From Nocardia tenerifensis NBRC 101015 (lineage in GTDB: Bacteria > Actinomycetota > Actinomycetes > Mycobacteriales > Mycobacteriaceae), in assembly GCF_000308715.1 (NCBI RefSeq), contig NZ_BAGH01000302.1, positions 1-56,967 of the forward strand: a DNA stretch of 56,967 bases, written 5' to 3'. The translations under genes were made by a program, and so were the position numbers. Every line of letters begins with the position of its first letter. The stretch's first letter is position 1. Of the stretch, positions 33,053 to 41,334 are shown in pieces. The notes below the pieces were generated by a model. It was not told where the DNA came from and searched no databases. It saw only the letters and a list, made by a program, of their open reading frames with translations.

Positions 33053-34098
33053 CCGTTTTCGCCGAATTGCGGGTGGCGCGTGGGAGTTTCGCGCTCGATG
33101 TTCAATTGTCCGTGGCGCGAGGGGAAGTCGTCGCGCTGCTCGGGCCCAACGGGGCGGGCAAGACCACCGCGCTGCGGGCGCTGGCCGGGCTGACGCCGCT
33201 CACCGAGGGTTCGCTCCGGATCGATGAAAAGACTTGGGACGCACCGCCGAAGGTGTTCGTGCCCGCCGAGCGACGCGAGGTCGGCGTGGTTTTCCAGGAC
33301 TACCTCCTGTTCGGACACCTGAGCGCGCTGGACAATGTCGCGTTCGGTCTGCGCGCCCGCGGCCATCGCCGGGCCGCCGCGCGCGATCGCGCCGCCGAAT
33401 GGCTGGACCGCGTCGGGCTCGCCGACCATCTGCACGCCAAACCGCGTGCGTTGTCCGGAGGGCAGGCCCAGCGCGTCGCCCTCGCCCGCGCCCTCGCCAC
33501 CGATCCTGCGCTATTGCTGCTCGATGAACCACTGGCCGCGCTCGACGCGAGCACGCGCCTGCGGGTGCGCTCCGACCTGTCGCATCATCTCGCCGACTAC
33601 CCCGGCCACACCGTGCTGGTCACCCACGACCCGCTCGACGCCATGGTGCTGGCCGACCGCCTGGTCATCCTCGAAGACGGCGTCGTCGTCCAGGAGGGCA
33701 CCCCGAGCGAGGTGGCCCGACGACCGCGCTCGGACTACGTCGCGAACCTCGTCGGACTCAACCTCTATCGCGGCACCGCCCACGGCACCACCGTCGACCT
33801 CGACACCGGCGGCACCCTCACCGTCGCCGAGCCCGCCACGGGCCCGGTCCACATCGCCTTCCCCCCCACCGCCGTCAGCCTCCACCTCGACCACCCCACC
33901 GGCAGCCCCCGCAACACCTGGCCCGTCACCATCGCCGCCATCGAACAGCACGCCCACACCATCCGCCTCCGCCTGGACGGCACCCCACCCGTCCTCGCCG
34001 ACGTAACCCCCGCCACCGTAGCCGACCTCCACCTCCACCCCGCCCTAGAACTATGGGCCGCCGTGAAAGCCACCGAAACACACACGTATCCGGCGTAA
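33049..34098 (+). CDS. modC: Molybdate ABC transporter ATP-binding protein
   Basis: 349 residues, ATG overlapping modB by 4 nt. Walker A GPNGAGKT (33-40), Q-loop VVFQDYLLF, signature LSGGQAQR, Walker B ALLLLDEPLAALDA, H-loop VLVTHD. The C-terminal 110 residues form the Mop/TOBE domain (FPPTAVSLHLD, IAAIEQHAHTIRLRLDGTPPVLADV) used for molybdate feedback inhibition. The DNA for the last 110 codons has almost exclusively C at wobble positions and very little G on the coding strand, unlike the first two thirds. Confidence 0.95.
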   Translation: MTVFAELRVARGSFALDVQLSVARGEVVALLGPNGAGKTTALRALAGLTPLTEGSLRIDEKTWDAPPKVFVPAERREVGVVFQDYLLFGHLSALDNVAFGLRARGHRRAAARDRAAEWLDRVGLADHLHAKPRALSGGQAQRVALARALATDPALLLLDEPLAALDASTRLRVRSDLSHHLADYPGHTVLVTHDPLDAMVLADRLVILEDGVVVQEGTPSEVARRPRSDYVANLVGLNLYRGTAHGTTVDLDTGGTLTVAEPATGPVHIAFPPTAVSLHLDHPTGSPRNTWPVTIAAIEQHAHTIRLRLDGTPPVLADVTPATVADLHLHPALELWAAVKATETHTYPA

Positions 34099-34425
34099 TT
34101 CTCGCCTTGGCCCACGACCACCGGTCACTGCGCTCAAACCACACCACAATCCGTATGCGAAGTGCTCCGGCGTGCCTCCCCGAACCTCGCCCGTGCGACC
34201 GAAACCTGTCGGTGCCCGGTGGCACTCTTCGCGCCATGACGAGCACCCGCCACGATGTCACGCCGATCGCCGTGCCGATCGGATCCGGTCTCCGACCGAG
34301 GCCGGAGCTGCCTTCGTCATTCGCTGGGCAGCTCTGCGAAAGACCGGCTGTCCGATGTCGGCGCGGCGCGAATCCGTGTTAACTTAGGGGAGAATCGCAA
34401 CTAACTTAGCTGATCGGAGAGGGCT
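34099..34425. other. Intergenic region before the thiolase gene
   Basis: 327 nt. A 48-codon frame from 34236 lacks a ribosome site and family features. The 3' part has TAACTTAG twice (34380-34387 and 34402-34409, 22 nt apart), just before GGAGAGGG and the thiolase ATG; this looks like a promoter with a two-site operator. Strand composition switches sharply across this region from C-rich to G-rich. Confidence 0.5.
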
Positions 34426-35595
34426 ATGAGGTCCGCCGTCATCGTTGATGTCGTCCGTACCCCGTCGGGTAAGGGGAAAGTTGGGGGTGGGTTGTCGGGG
34501 GTGCATCCGGCGACGCTGCTCGCGGGGGTGCTGGGTGAGTTGGTGGCGCGTAATGAGCTGGATCCGGGGTTGGTGGACGATGTGGTCGGGGGGTGTGTGA
34601 CGCAGAGTGGGGAGCAGGCTTTCAATATCAGCCGGACGGCGGCGTTGGCCGCGGGCTTTCCGGAGTCGGTGCCGGCTACGACGGTGGATCGGCAGTGCGG
34701 GTCGAGTCAGCAGGCCGCGCACTTCGCGGCGCAGGGCGTGCTCTCGGGCGCGTACGACATCGCGATCGCCTGCGGCGTGGAGTCGATGAGCCGCGCGCCG
34801 ATGTTCTCGAACGCGCAGGGCAAGGATCCGAATCAAGGCCCCCTGGCCCATCGGTACCCGGAAGGGCTTGTGCAGCAAGGGATCGCGGCGGAGGTGATCA
34901 GCGCGCGGTGGAAGTTCGACCGCGCGACGCTGGACGAGTTCGCCGCGCGCTCGCACCGGCTGGCCGCCGCCACGGCCGCCGCGGGTGGCTTCGCGAACGA
35001 GCTGGTCGCCGCGGGCACCTTGACCGCGGACGAGACCATCCGGCCCAGCACCACCGCCGAGGGCCTGGCGGGGTTGAAGCCCGCGTTCGTGGACGAGCGG
35101 TTCACCGCCCGGTTCCCGGAGATCGAATGGTCGATCACGCCGGGCAACTCCTCCCCGCTCACCGACGGCGCGTCGGCCGCGCTCATCATGAGCGAGGAGG
35201 CGGCGAACAAGCTTGGCCTGCGCCCTCGCGCGAGGTTCCATTCGTTCGCGGTGGTCGGCGACGACCCGCTGCTCATGCTCACCGCGGTGATCCCGGCGAC
35301 CCGAAAGGTCTTGGAGCGCGCGGGTCTCGGCATCGACGACATCGACGCCTACGAGGTGAACGAGGCGTTCGCGCCGGTCCCGCTGGTGTGGCAGCACGAA
35401 CTCGGCGCCGATCCGGCCAGGCTTAACCCGCGCGGCGGCGCGATCGCCCTCGGCCATCCGCTCGGCGCCTCCGGCACCCGCATCCTGGCCACCATGGTCA
35501 ACCATCTGGAGCAGACCGGCGGCCGGTACGCCCTGCAAACCATGTGCGAGGCAGGCGGATTGGCCAACGCCACCATTATCGAGCGCCTAGGATGA
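34426..35595 (+). CDS. Thiolase (acetyl-CoA acetyltransferase, steroid/fatty-acid type)
   Basis: 389 residues. Degradative-type thiolase: nucleophile in RQCGSSQQA (Cys90), NEAFAPVPLVW, GHPLGASGTR, and the second Cys in CEAGGLANA. Closest in feel to the FadA5/FadA6 group of actinobacteria that act on steroid side chains or medium acyl chains. Likely in a transcript with the APH-fold kinase and SDR that follow (58 nt and overlapping). The first 70 codons are unusually G/T-rich. GGAGAGGG precedes the ATG. Confidence 0.92.
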   Translation: MRSAVIVDVVRTPSGKGKVGGGLSGVHPATLLAGVLGELVARNELDPGLVDDVVGGCVTQSGEQAFNISRTAALAAGFPESVPATTVDRQCGSSQQAAHFAAQGVLSGAYDIAIACGVESMSRAPMFSNAQGKDPNQGPLAHRYPEGLVQQGIAAEVISARWKFDRATLDEFAARSHRLAAATAAAGGFANELVAAGTLTADETIRPSTTAEGLAGLKPAFVDERFTARFPEIEWSITPGNSSPLTDGASAALIMSEEAANKLGLRPRARFHSFAVVGDDPLLMLTAVIPATRKVLERAGLGIDDIDAYEVNEAFAPVPLVWQHELGADPARLNPRGGAIALGHPLGASGTRILATMVNHLEQTGGRYALQTMCEAGGLANATIIERLG

Positions 35596-35653
35596 CAACC
35601 TTCCCGACACGTGCTCCCGCCGAACGGAGCCGGACCCTCGAGGAGGCGAACCG

Positions 35654-36673
35654 ATGACGGCGGCACTTGCCGGACTCGATCTGCCCGCGCTGCAACGGTA
35701 TTTCGAGGCCAACGTCCCGCAGACCGCGGGGCCGCTGACCGCGTCGCTGCTCGCGGGCGGCAAATCCAACCTCACCTACCGGCTCACCGACGGCACGAAC
35801 GACTGGGTGCTGCGCCGCCCGCCGCTCGGCCCGCTCACCCCGACCGCGCACGACATGGCCCGCGAGTACCGCATCGTCGCGGCCCTGCGCGAGACGAATG
35901 TCCCTGTCGCGCAAGCCGTCGCGCTCTGTGAGGACACCGAGGTGATCGGCGTGCCGTTCGCCGTCGTCTCCTTCGTGGACGGCCACGTTCTGCAGGACGG
36001 CGACCAGACCGCCGCGCTGACCGCCGAGCAGGCGCGCGCGTGCTCGGAGGCGCTCATCGACACGCTGGCCGCACTGCACGCGGTCAACTACACCGCCGTC
36101 GGACTCGCCGAATTCGGCCGCCCGGCAGGCTATTTGGCCCGCCAGGTGAAACGCTGGCGCGGCCAGTGGGACCGGGTGGCCACCCGCGAGATCGACGCCT
36201 TGGACCGGCTCACCGAAGCCCTCGGAACCGCGTTGCCCGAGCAAACGGCCGAGACGATCGTGCACGGCGACTACCGCCTGGACAACACGATCGTCGACCG
36301 AGACGACTTCGGCCGGATCGCCGCCGTGGTGGACTGGGAGATGGCCACCCTCGGCGACCCGCTCGCCGATCTCGGCCTGCTGCAAGTCTATTGGGACGAC
36401 CGCTGCGAGCCCGTGCTCGGCGTCCGGCACGCGCCGAGCGCCAACCCGGGCTTCCTCTCCGTCGACGAGGTCGCCGAACGCTACGCCGCCGCGACCGGTT
36501 ACTCCTTGGCGCGACTGCCCTTCTATCGTGCGCTCGGCTACTTCAAGCTCGCGGTCATCGCGGAGGGCATCCACCAGCGGTTCCTCGCGGGCAAGACGGT
36601 GGGTGAGGGCTTCGCCACCATCGGCGGGGCCGTGCCGCTGCTGCTCGACGCCGGACTGGAGATGCTCGCATGA
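35654..36673 (+). CDS. APH-fold phosphotransferase (acyl-CoA dehydrogenase-associated type)
   Basis: 339 residues with kinase-like features: glycine-poor N-lobe GGKSNLTYRLTDGTNDWVLRRPP (ATP-binding), catalytic loop IVHGDYRLDNTIV (HGD, N) and metal motif AVVDWEMATLGDP (D). This is the family that in animals is the N-terminal ACAD10/11 domain, which phosphorylates 4-hydroxyacyl-CoA to allow beta-oxidation. In actinobacteria it usually sits with acyl-CoA dehydrogenase or SDR genes. Between a thiolase and an SDR here, a role in hydroxy-acyl catabolism is more likely than antibiotic resistance. Confidence 0.9.
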   Translation: MTAALAGLDLPALQRYFEANVPQTAGPLTASLLAGGKSNLTYRLTDGTNDWVLRRPPLGPLTPTAHDMAREYRIVAALRETNVPVAQAVALCEDTEVIGVPFAVVSFVDGHVLQDGDQTAALTAEQARACSEALIDTLAALHAVNYTAVGLAEFGRPAGYLARQVKRWRGQWDRVATREIDALDRLTEALGTALPEQTAETIVHGDYRLDNTIVDRDDFGRIAAVVDWEMATLGDPLADLGLLQVYWDDRCEPVLGVRHAPSANPGFLSVDEVAERYAAATGYSLARLPFYRALGYFKLAVIAEGIHQRFLAGKTVGEGFATIGGAVPLLLDAGLEMLA

Positions 36674-37410
36674 GCGCACGCAGCGCGCTGGTGACCGGCG
36701 GCTCGCGCGGCATCGGCGCCGAGGTGGCGCGCCGCCTGGCCGAGGAGGGTTACCGGCTGACGATCGCCGCCAGGAACGCGGACTCACTCGCCGAGACGGC
36801 GGCCCGGCTGGCCGACGAGACCGGTGCGGAGGTGAATCCGGTCGTCGCCCGGATGAACGACCTGGACCAGGTGCGCGCCCTGGTCCAGGCGCACGCCGAC
36901 CGCTTCGGCGACCTGCACGCGCTCGTGCTCAGCGCGGGCACCGGCACCGCGGGCACCGTCGCCGATATGCCGGAGAAGACCTACGAGCGCATGCTCGACG
37001 TGAACTTCCGCGGACCCATCGCCCTAATCCAGGCCGCGCTTCCGCTGCTGCGCAAGAGCGCCGAGGACGACCCGCGGCGCGGCGCGAAGATCGTGGCGCT
37101 CGCGTCCATCACGGGCGTCGCGGGCGAGGCCGGCCTGGCGGCCTACGGTGCGACCAAGGCCGCCTTGATCTCGCTCTGCGAGGCCATCTCGCTGGAGGAG
37201 TCGGCCGTCGGGGTCAGCGCCACGGCCATCTCCCCCGGCTACGTCGACACCGACATGACCGCGTGGAAACGCGACGTGCTCGACCCGTCGGCGATGCTGA
37301 CCACGGGCGACATCGCCGAGATGGTCCTCGCGATCACCCGGCTGTCGCGCAACGCGGTGGTGCCGAACATCGTGATCTCGCGGGCGGGCGACCAGCTCTG
37401 GCGGGCCTGA
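36670..37410 (+). CDS. Short-chain dehydrogenase/reductase
   Basis: 246 residues overlapping the kinase by 4 nt (ATGA). TGGSRGIG (9-16), AARNADSLAE after beta-2 (NADP-type Arg), SAGTG in the NAG position, ASITG serine, YGATK active-site pair, and PGYVDTDMT loop, all FabG-like. Translationally coupled to the APH-fold kinase and probably acting on the same acyl or hydroxyacyl substrate. Confidence 0.9.
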   Translation: MSARSALVTGGSRGIGAEVARRLAEEGYRLTIAARNADSLAETAARLADETGAEVNPVVARMNDLDQVRALVQAHADRFGDLHALVLSAGTGTAGTVADMPEKTYERMLDVNFRGPIALIQAALPLLRKSAEDDPRRGAKIVALASITGVAGEAGLAAYGATKAALISLCEAISLEESAVGVSATAISPGYVDTDMTAWKRDVLDPSAMLTTGDIAEMVLAITRLSRNAVVPNIVISRAGDQLWRA

Positions 37411-37522
37411 CGGCATACCGCGAGCGCGAGTGATAAGTCCCTCAGCCGCTCATCGAGACCTGCACCCGGCGTTACGCTCGACGCGCACTCCCGTCATGGG
37501 ACGAATCGGGGAAGGAATACCG

Positions 37523-38101
37523 ATGGCGAAGGTTTTCTCGCATCTGGACGACGCGCTACGCAAGTTCATCGGCAAGCAGCCGATGTTCTTCGTGGCGACC
37601 GCACCGACCGAGGGCGGACGGGTCAACCTGTCCCCCAAGGGTTACCGCGACACCTTCGCCATCCTCGACGATCACACCGTCGCCTACCTGGACCTCTACG
37701 GCAGCGGCGCGGAGACCATCGCGCACCTGCGCGACAACGGCCGCATCACCGTGATGTTCTGCTCGTTCGACCGCACGTCGAAGATACTGCGGCTCTTCGG
37801 CACCGGCCGCGTGGTCCGCCCCGACTCCGCCGAGTTCGACGCTCTGCGACCGCATTTCGGCCTGCAGCATCCCGGCCTGCGCGCGGCCATCGTGATCGAG
37901 ATCGACCGCATCGCCGACTCCTGCGGATACTCGGTCCCCTATCTGGAGCTGGTCGACGAGCGCCCCGTGCTCGACGCGCTGCACGGCCGCCGCACCGACG
38001 ACGACTTCGCCCGTCGCATCGTCGGCGACAACGCGACCAGCGTCGACGGCCTGCCCGCGCTGGAGCCGGATCACCCGCTGCCCTCGGCCATCCCGCGCTA
38101 G
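37523..38101 (+). CDS. PPOX-fold flavin/F420-type oxidase-like protein
   Basis: 192 residues from ATG 37523 with GAAGGA upstream. Pyridoxamine-phosphate-oxidase-like split barrel: MFFVATAPTEGGRVNLSPKGYRDTFAILDDHTVAYLDLYGSG, then NGRITVMFCSFD and GTGRVV. This group (often annotated 'pyridoxamine 5'-phosphate oxidase family') binds FMN or F420 and has no assigned substrate. The C-terminal DDDFARRIVGDNATSVDGLPALE is typical of the long actinobacterial form. Confidence 0.85.
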   Translation: MAKVFSHLDDALRKFIGKQPMFFVATAPTEGGRVNLSPKGYRDTFAILDDHTVAYLDLYGSGAETIAHLRDNGRITVMFCSFDRTSKILRLFGTGRVVRPDSAEFDALRPHFGLQHPGLRAAIVIEIDRIADSCGYSVPYLELVDERPVLDALHGRRTDDDFARRIVGDNATSVDGLPALEPDHPLPSAIPR

Positions 38102-38274
38102 ACGCTGGACGCCGTCGAACCTACCGATGGCCGGATGCGATCACAGACTGATTCGAGATATCTGTGCAATAGCTCAGTGCACATCCCGATTGAATTGAAG
38201 CCGAAAGAATTCGACCTCGAGAATAAACGCGGAACCGACGTGATCGAGGTCCGCGCAAGCGCCAGGAAACGATT

Positions 38275-38304
38275 CGGCGCCCACCGCATGTGCGGTGGAC
38301 GCCG
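38275..38304. terminator. Bidirectional hairpin between PPOX and rpf genes
   Basis: CGGCGCCCACCGC (38275-38287), 4-nt loop ATGT, then GCGGTGGACGCCG (38292-38304), 12 of 13 pairs formed. It lies between convergent stops at 38101 and 38314. Confidence 0.65.
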
Positions 38305-38313
38305 GTCGAAGCC

Positions 38314-38643
38314 TTAGAGGTAGGCGCCGCAGACGGGCCACGCGCCGGGGCCCTGGGTGGCGAGCACGTTCTCCGCGACGCGGATCTGCTCGGCCCGGCT
38401 CGCGTTGCTCGGGTCGCCCTCGCCGCCGTTGGCGGCCCAGGTGCTCGGCGTGAACTGCAGGCCGCCGGAGAAGCCGTTGCCGGTGTCGATGCCCCAGTCG
38501 CCGCCGCTCTCGCACTGTGCGACGGCGTCCCAGTCGTGGGCCGACGCGGTGGCGGTGGAGAGGCCGAACGGGATGGCCACGAGCGCGCCGAGGGCAGCGG
38601 TGAAACCGAGGACACGGGTGTTGAACTTGCGATTATGCGACAT
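38314..38643 (-). CDS. Minimal resuscitation-promoting factor (Rpf) domain protein
   Basis: 109 residues: signal peptide 1-35 (STATASAHD), then a bare Rpf/transglycosylase-like domain: [27 protein letters not shown] (catalytic Glu45), [38 protein letters not shown], with the Cys44/Cys104 pair. No LysM, SH3 or G5 domain, so it resembles the small mycobacterial RpfC/RpfE type. It cleaves peptidoglycan to restart growth of dormant cells. A ydaO-type (c-di-AMP) leader and 11-nt-phased boxes lie upstream. Confidence 0.93.
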   Translation of the reverse strand: MSHNRKFNTRVLGFTAALGALVAIPFGLSTATASAHDWDAVAQCESGGDWGIDTGNGFSGGLQFTPSTWAANGGEGDPSNASRAEQIRVAENVLATQGPGAWPVCGAYL

Positions 38644-38650
38644 GTGAATT

Positions 38651-38756
38651 CCTGCCTGCGCCCACCGGCACGGGTCGTACTCTCCGTGCCCCTGCCCCCA
38701 GGTAGGTCGGGGATTCTCGAACCGCGGGGCAGGGTCACCGGCATTCAGCGGATCGA
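38651..38756 (-). promoter_or_regulatory. ydaO/yuaA-type c-di-AMP riboswitch upstream of rpf
   Basis: On the minus strand the leader reads CGCTGAATGCCGGTGACCC, then CTGCCCCGCGG, then GGGGGCAGGGGCACGGAGAG and finally CCGTGCCGGTGGGCGCAGG. Stems visible: CCCTGCCCC with GGGGCAGGG, and GCACGG with CCGTGC; the CCGGTG segment occurs twice, in keeping with the pseudo-symmetric aptamer. This matches the ydaO leaders known in front of rpf genes in Streptomyces and other actinobacteria. The 3' end of the aptamer (GCAGGCAGG) is only 8 nt from the ATG and contains the probable ribosome site. Confidence 0.82.
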
Positions 38757-38810
38757 GTTCGTGCCCGTCATTGATCGGGCCTCAGCGACGATAACGAAGA
38801 AGTCGCGACA

Positions 38811-38838
38811 GATCACGCACTGATCACGAACCGATAAC
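38811..38838. promoter_or_regulatory. Triple 11-nt-phased GATCAC/GATAAC boxes upstream of rpf
   Basis: GATCAC (38811-38816), GATCAC (38822-38827), GATAAC (38833-38838), each exactly 11 nt apart; on the rpf strand these read GTTATC and GTGATC. Same geometry as at 1034 and 14659. Confidence 0.5.
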
Positions 38839-38863
38839 CTGAAGCGACGGTCGAGGGTTATCG
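38832..38863. promoter_or_regulatory. Inverted repeat CGATAACC / GGTTATCG
   Basis: Perfect 8-bp arms (38832-38839, 38856-38863) separated by 16 nt. The left arm includes the last phased box, so the two arms may be inverted half-sites of the same regulator. Confidence 0.4.
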
Positions 38864-39033
38864 CATTTCCGCGCCTCGAGCAGGCGAAAAGAATCGGGTG
38901 CGAGCACGGTGATTGTTACGTTATGTGCCCGAGATCACTGCGAAATTGTGGTGCCGGTCGCACGCCGAAGGCTCGGCGTCCCCCTCAGCGGGATGCCGAG
39001 GTGACCTCGCGGCCGAGACGACGAGGTCCGCCG

Positions 39034-39501
39034 TTACCTACCGTGCGCCCGCAGTTGATAACACCCTTCGGTCTCCGCGACCACCACACCGTCGGCATCG
39101 GTGACCACGGCCCGCAGGGTGAAGTCCGACTTCCCCTTGGCCGCGGCCTCCTCGGTGATGCGCGCGATCTCCTCGGGCGGCAGACTCGCCTCGGCCCGCA
39201 CGTCGGTCTTCGCGGGCTTGCGGAAGTACACGTGCAGGTCCTTGACGAGCGGGTAGAACTCGGAGTTGTCGAAGGTGGCGATCGCGATCGCGCCGCCGAG
39301 GATCTCCGCCACCGTGAACAGCACGCCGGCGTACATCGCGCCGAAGTGGTTCCCGTTGCCCTCGATAGGCACCATGGTCGCCGCGAAACCCGGCCGCACC
39401 TCGAGCGCCGTCACGCCCATCCGATGCGCGACCGGAATGGTGAACTCCAGCGCCCCATTGATGACCTCCGCGAACGGCGGCGTCTCCAGCTCGTCACTCA
39501 T
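39034..39501 (-). CDS. DUF4442/YiiD-like hotdog thioesterase
   Basis: 155 residues. Hotdog pattern without the PaaI HGG: MGVTALEVRPGFAATMVPIEGNGNHFGAMYAGVLFTVAEILGGAIA (the N-H-F-G-A-M-Y-A-G segment is the DUF4442 signature), then FYPLVKDLHVYFRKPAKTDVRAEA. Proteins of this family are putative acyl-CoA thioesterases. Monocistronic or leading into the rpf gene; 390 nt separate them, so rpf has its own promoter. Confidence 0.85.
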   Translation of the reverse strand: MSDELETPPFAEVINGALEFTIPVAHRMGVTALEVRPGFAATMVPIEGNGNHFGAMYAGVLFTVAEILGGAIAIATFDNSEFYPLVKDLHVYFRKPAKTDVRAEASLPPEEIARITEEAAAKGKSDFTLRAVVTDADGVVVAETEGCYQLRAHGR

Positions 39502-39744
39502 CCCGCATCCCTTCGCACCGGCGACGCCCGTCGCCGCCGCCGAACGGCAAGCCTAACCCGGCCGACCGGAAATCCGGTGCGGCGCTGATCGTCTCGCAAG
39601 TATTACCCGTGGCACGCCCACGGCGCGGATGTGCGGGGATCTCCACCGCCGCGGGCGCATACTGCAGTGGATTCCCGAGTTCGACGAGGCGATTCGCGTG
39701 CCGGGGCGGCGAATAGCGCCTAATCGAGACAGTCGAGGTGTGCA

Positions 39745-40692
39745 ATGGTCAGCAGGAACAAGGCAATGGTCGCCGCGGCGGCGTCGACGCTCGCCGCGAT
39801 ATCGGCGATCGCCGCGCCCGCCGCCAGCGCGGCGCCGGTGTGCGGCGGGGCGGGCCAGCCGACGGTGGTGGCCGCCACGCTGCCCGGTGCGCTGGAGGGG
39901 CTGACCGTCGACGCGCGCGGGCGGGCCTATACGACGGACCTGGTGACCGGCCGGGTCTATCGGATCGACGCGCCGGGCGCGGCGCCGGTGCCCATCGCGA
40001 CGGTCCCGAGCGGCGGTGGCGGCGCGCTCACCTGGACACCGGACGACAAACTCCTGGTCGGCTACGGCGCGGACGCGCGGTCGTTCGCGGGCGACGCGCT
40101 GCGTCACGCCGGGATCATCGAACTCGATCCGGACACCGGGGCGGTGCGACCGTTCGCGGCGGGTCTCAGCGCCACCAACGGCATGGATGTCGCCCGGGAC
40201 GGAACCGTCTACGCCACCAACGATTTCGGCAACCTCGTGGGCCGGGTCTACCCGAACGGTGTGGTGCAGGCGGATTGGGCGACGTTCCCGAGCGCGAACG
40301 GCGCGGTCCTCGGTAACGACGACGAATACCTCTATGTCTCACGCACATTCGTCAACCCCGGCGTGAGCCGGATACCGACCGCGAACCCCGGCGCGCCCCA
40401 GTCGCTGCTCGACCTCGGCGGCGCCGACGCGCTCGCCGCACCGGACGGCCTGACCCTGGACTCCCTGGACCGCCCCGTGGTCCCGCTCAATACCGCGGGC
40501 CAGGTCATCCGGATCGACGCGCCGAACCAGTACTGCGTTCTCGGCGGCGGCAACCCGATGACGAGCGTGCTCACCTACGGCCGCGGCACGACCGGCTTCT
40601 CGGCGGGCCGTCTCTTCGGCGCCACCTTCACCGGCGTGGTCTACGAGATCCCCGGCGGCTTCGACCCGGACGCCCGCACCGCGACGCCGTAG
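39745..40692 (+). CDS. Secreted beta-propeller, SMP-30/gluconolactonase-like
   Basis: 315 residues. Signal peptide 1-30 (PAASAAPVC). Six propeller blades with SMP-30-type steps: LEGLTVDARGRAYTTDLVTGRVYRID, LTWTPDDKLLVGYGADA, LSATNGMDVARDGTVYATN, EYLYVSRTFVNPGVSRI, LAAPDGLTLDSLDRPVVPLN. These match metal-binding propellers of the SGL family, but several calcium ligands cannot be checked by eye. Possible lactonase or a sugar-binding extracellular protein. The stop abuts the convergent stop of the acetyltransferase gene (40692/40693). Confidence 0.82.
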   Translation: MVSRNKAMVAAAASTLAAISAIAAPAASAAPVCGGAGQPTVVAATLPGALEGLTVDARGRAYTTDLVTGRVYRIDAPGAAPVPIATVPSGGGGALTWTPDDKLLVGYGADARSFAGDALRHAGIIELDPDTGAVRPFAAGLSATNGMDVARDGTVYATNDFGNLVGRVYPNGVVQADWATFPSANGAVLGNDDEYLYVSRTFVNPGVSRIPTANPGAPQSLLDLGGADALAAPDGLTLDSLDRPVVPLNTAGQVIRIDAPNQYCVLGGGNPMTSVLTYGRGTTGFSAGRLFGATFTGVVYEIPGGFDPDARTATP

Positions 40693-41334
40693 TCACTCGG
40701 GGGCCGCGGCCGCCAGTTCGTCGACGCTGCCGGACATGATCGTGCGGAGGTGCGCGGTCAGGTGCTCGAGCGGCCAGTCCCACCAGGCGATGGCGAGCAG
40801 TCGCTCGACGTCCTCGTCGCTGTAGCGGCGGCGGAGGAGCTTCGCCGGGTTGCCGCCGACGATGCCGTAGTCGGGAACGTCGTCGACCACCACCGATCCC
40901 GAGGCGATGATCGCGCCGTTGCCGATGCGCACGCCGGGCATCACCGTCGTCCGATAGCCGAACCACACGTCGTGGCCGATCACCGTGTCGCCGCGCCCGG
41001 GCAGGCCGGTGATCAGGTCGAAGTGTTCGGTCCACGAACCGCCCATGATCGGGAAGGGGAAGGTCGACGGGCCGTCCATCCGATGGTTGGCGCCGTTCAT
41101 GATGAACCGGACGCCCTCGCCGAGCGCGCAGAACTTGCCGATGATCAACTTCTCCGGGCCGTAGTGGTACAGCACGTTGCTGGTCTCGAAGGCGGTCGGG
41201 TCGCCGGGGTCGTCGTAGTAGGAGAAGTCGCCGACCTCGATCAGCGGGGAGGTCACCAGCGGTCGCAGCAGTACCACCCGGCTCTGGCCCGGCATGGGAT
41301 GCAGCACGGTCGGATCGGCGGGCACGGCGGACAT
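40693..41334 (-). CDS. Vat/CatB-type xenobiotic O-acetyltransferase
   Basis: 213 residues from ATG 41334, preceded by GAGGGAGCG; ATG 41364 is an in-frame alternative. Left-handed beta-helix hexapeptide repeats (VIGHDVWFGYRTTVMPGVRIGNGAIIASGSVV) and the active-site MNGANHRMDGPSTFPFPI, where the His is the catalytic base of Vat streptogramin A and CatB acetyltransferases; trimer-type Trp-rich C-terminus WWDWPLEHL. Uses acetyl-CoA to acetylate a hydroxyl group, potentially giving resistance to streptogramin A or chloramphenicol. Environmental actinobacteria carry many relatives of unproven substrate. Confidence 0.88.
   Translation of the reverse strand: MSAVPADPTVLHPMPGQSRVVLLRPLVTSPLIEVGDFSYYDDPGDPTAFETSNVLYHYGPEKLIIGKFCALGEGVRFIMNGANHRMDGPSTFPFPIMGGSWTEHFDLITGLPGRGDTVIGHDVWFGYRTTVMPGVRIGNGAIIASGSVVVDDVPDYGIVGGNPAKLLRRRYSDEDVERLLAIAWWDWPLEHLTAHLRTIMSGSVDELAAAAPE

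Larger units (their letters stand above)
38644..39033. other. rpf 5' region
   Basis: 390 nt without a gene. In transcription order for rpf it holds a GTTACGTTATG patch (38915-38925), an inverted repeat (38832-38863), triple phased hexamers (38811-38838) and the riboswitch (38651-38756). Confidence 0.7.

Noticed and set aside
34236..34382. 48-codon open frame
   Set aside because: No ribosome site, composition unlike neighbours, no recognisable family.
35654..36673. Aminoglycoside resistance kinase
   Set aside because: The fold is shared, but the ACAD-associated subgroup motifs and the thiolase/SDR context point to acyl metabolism.
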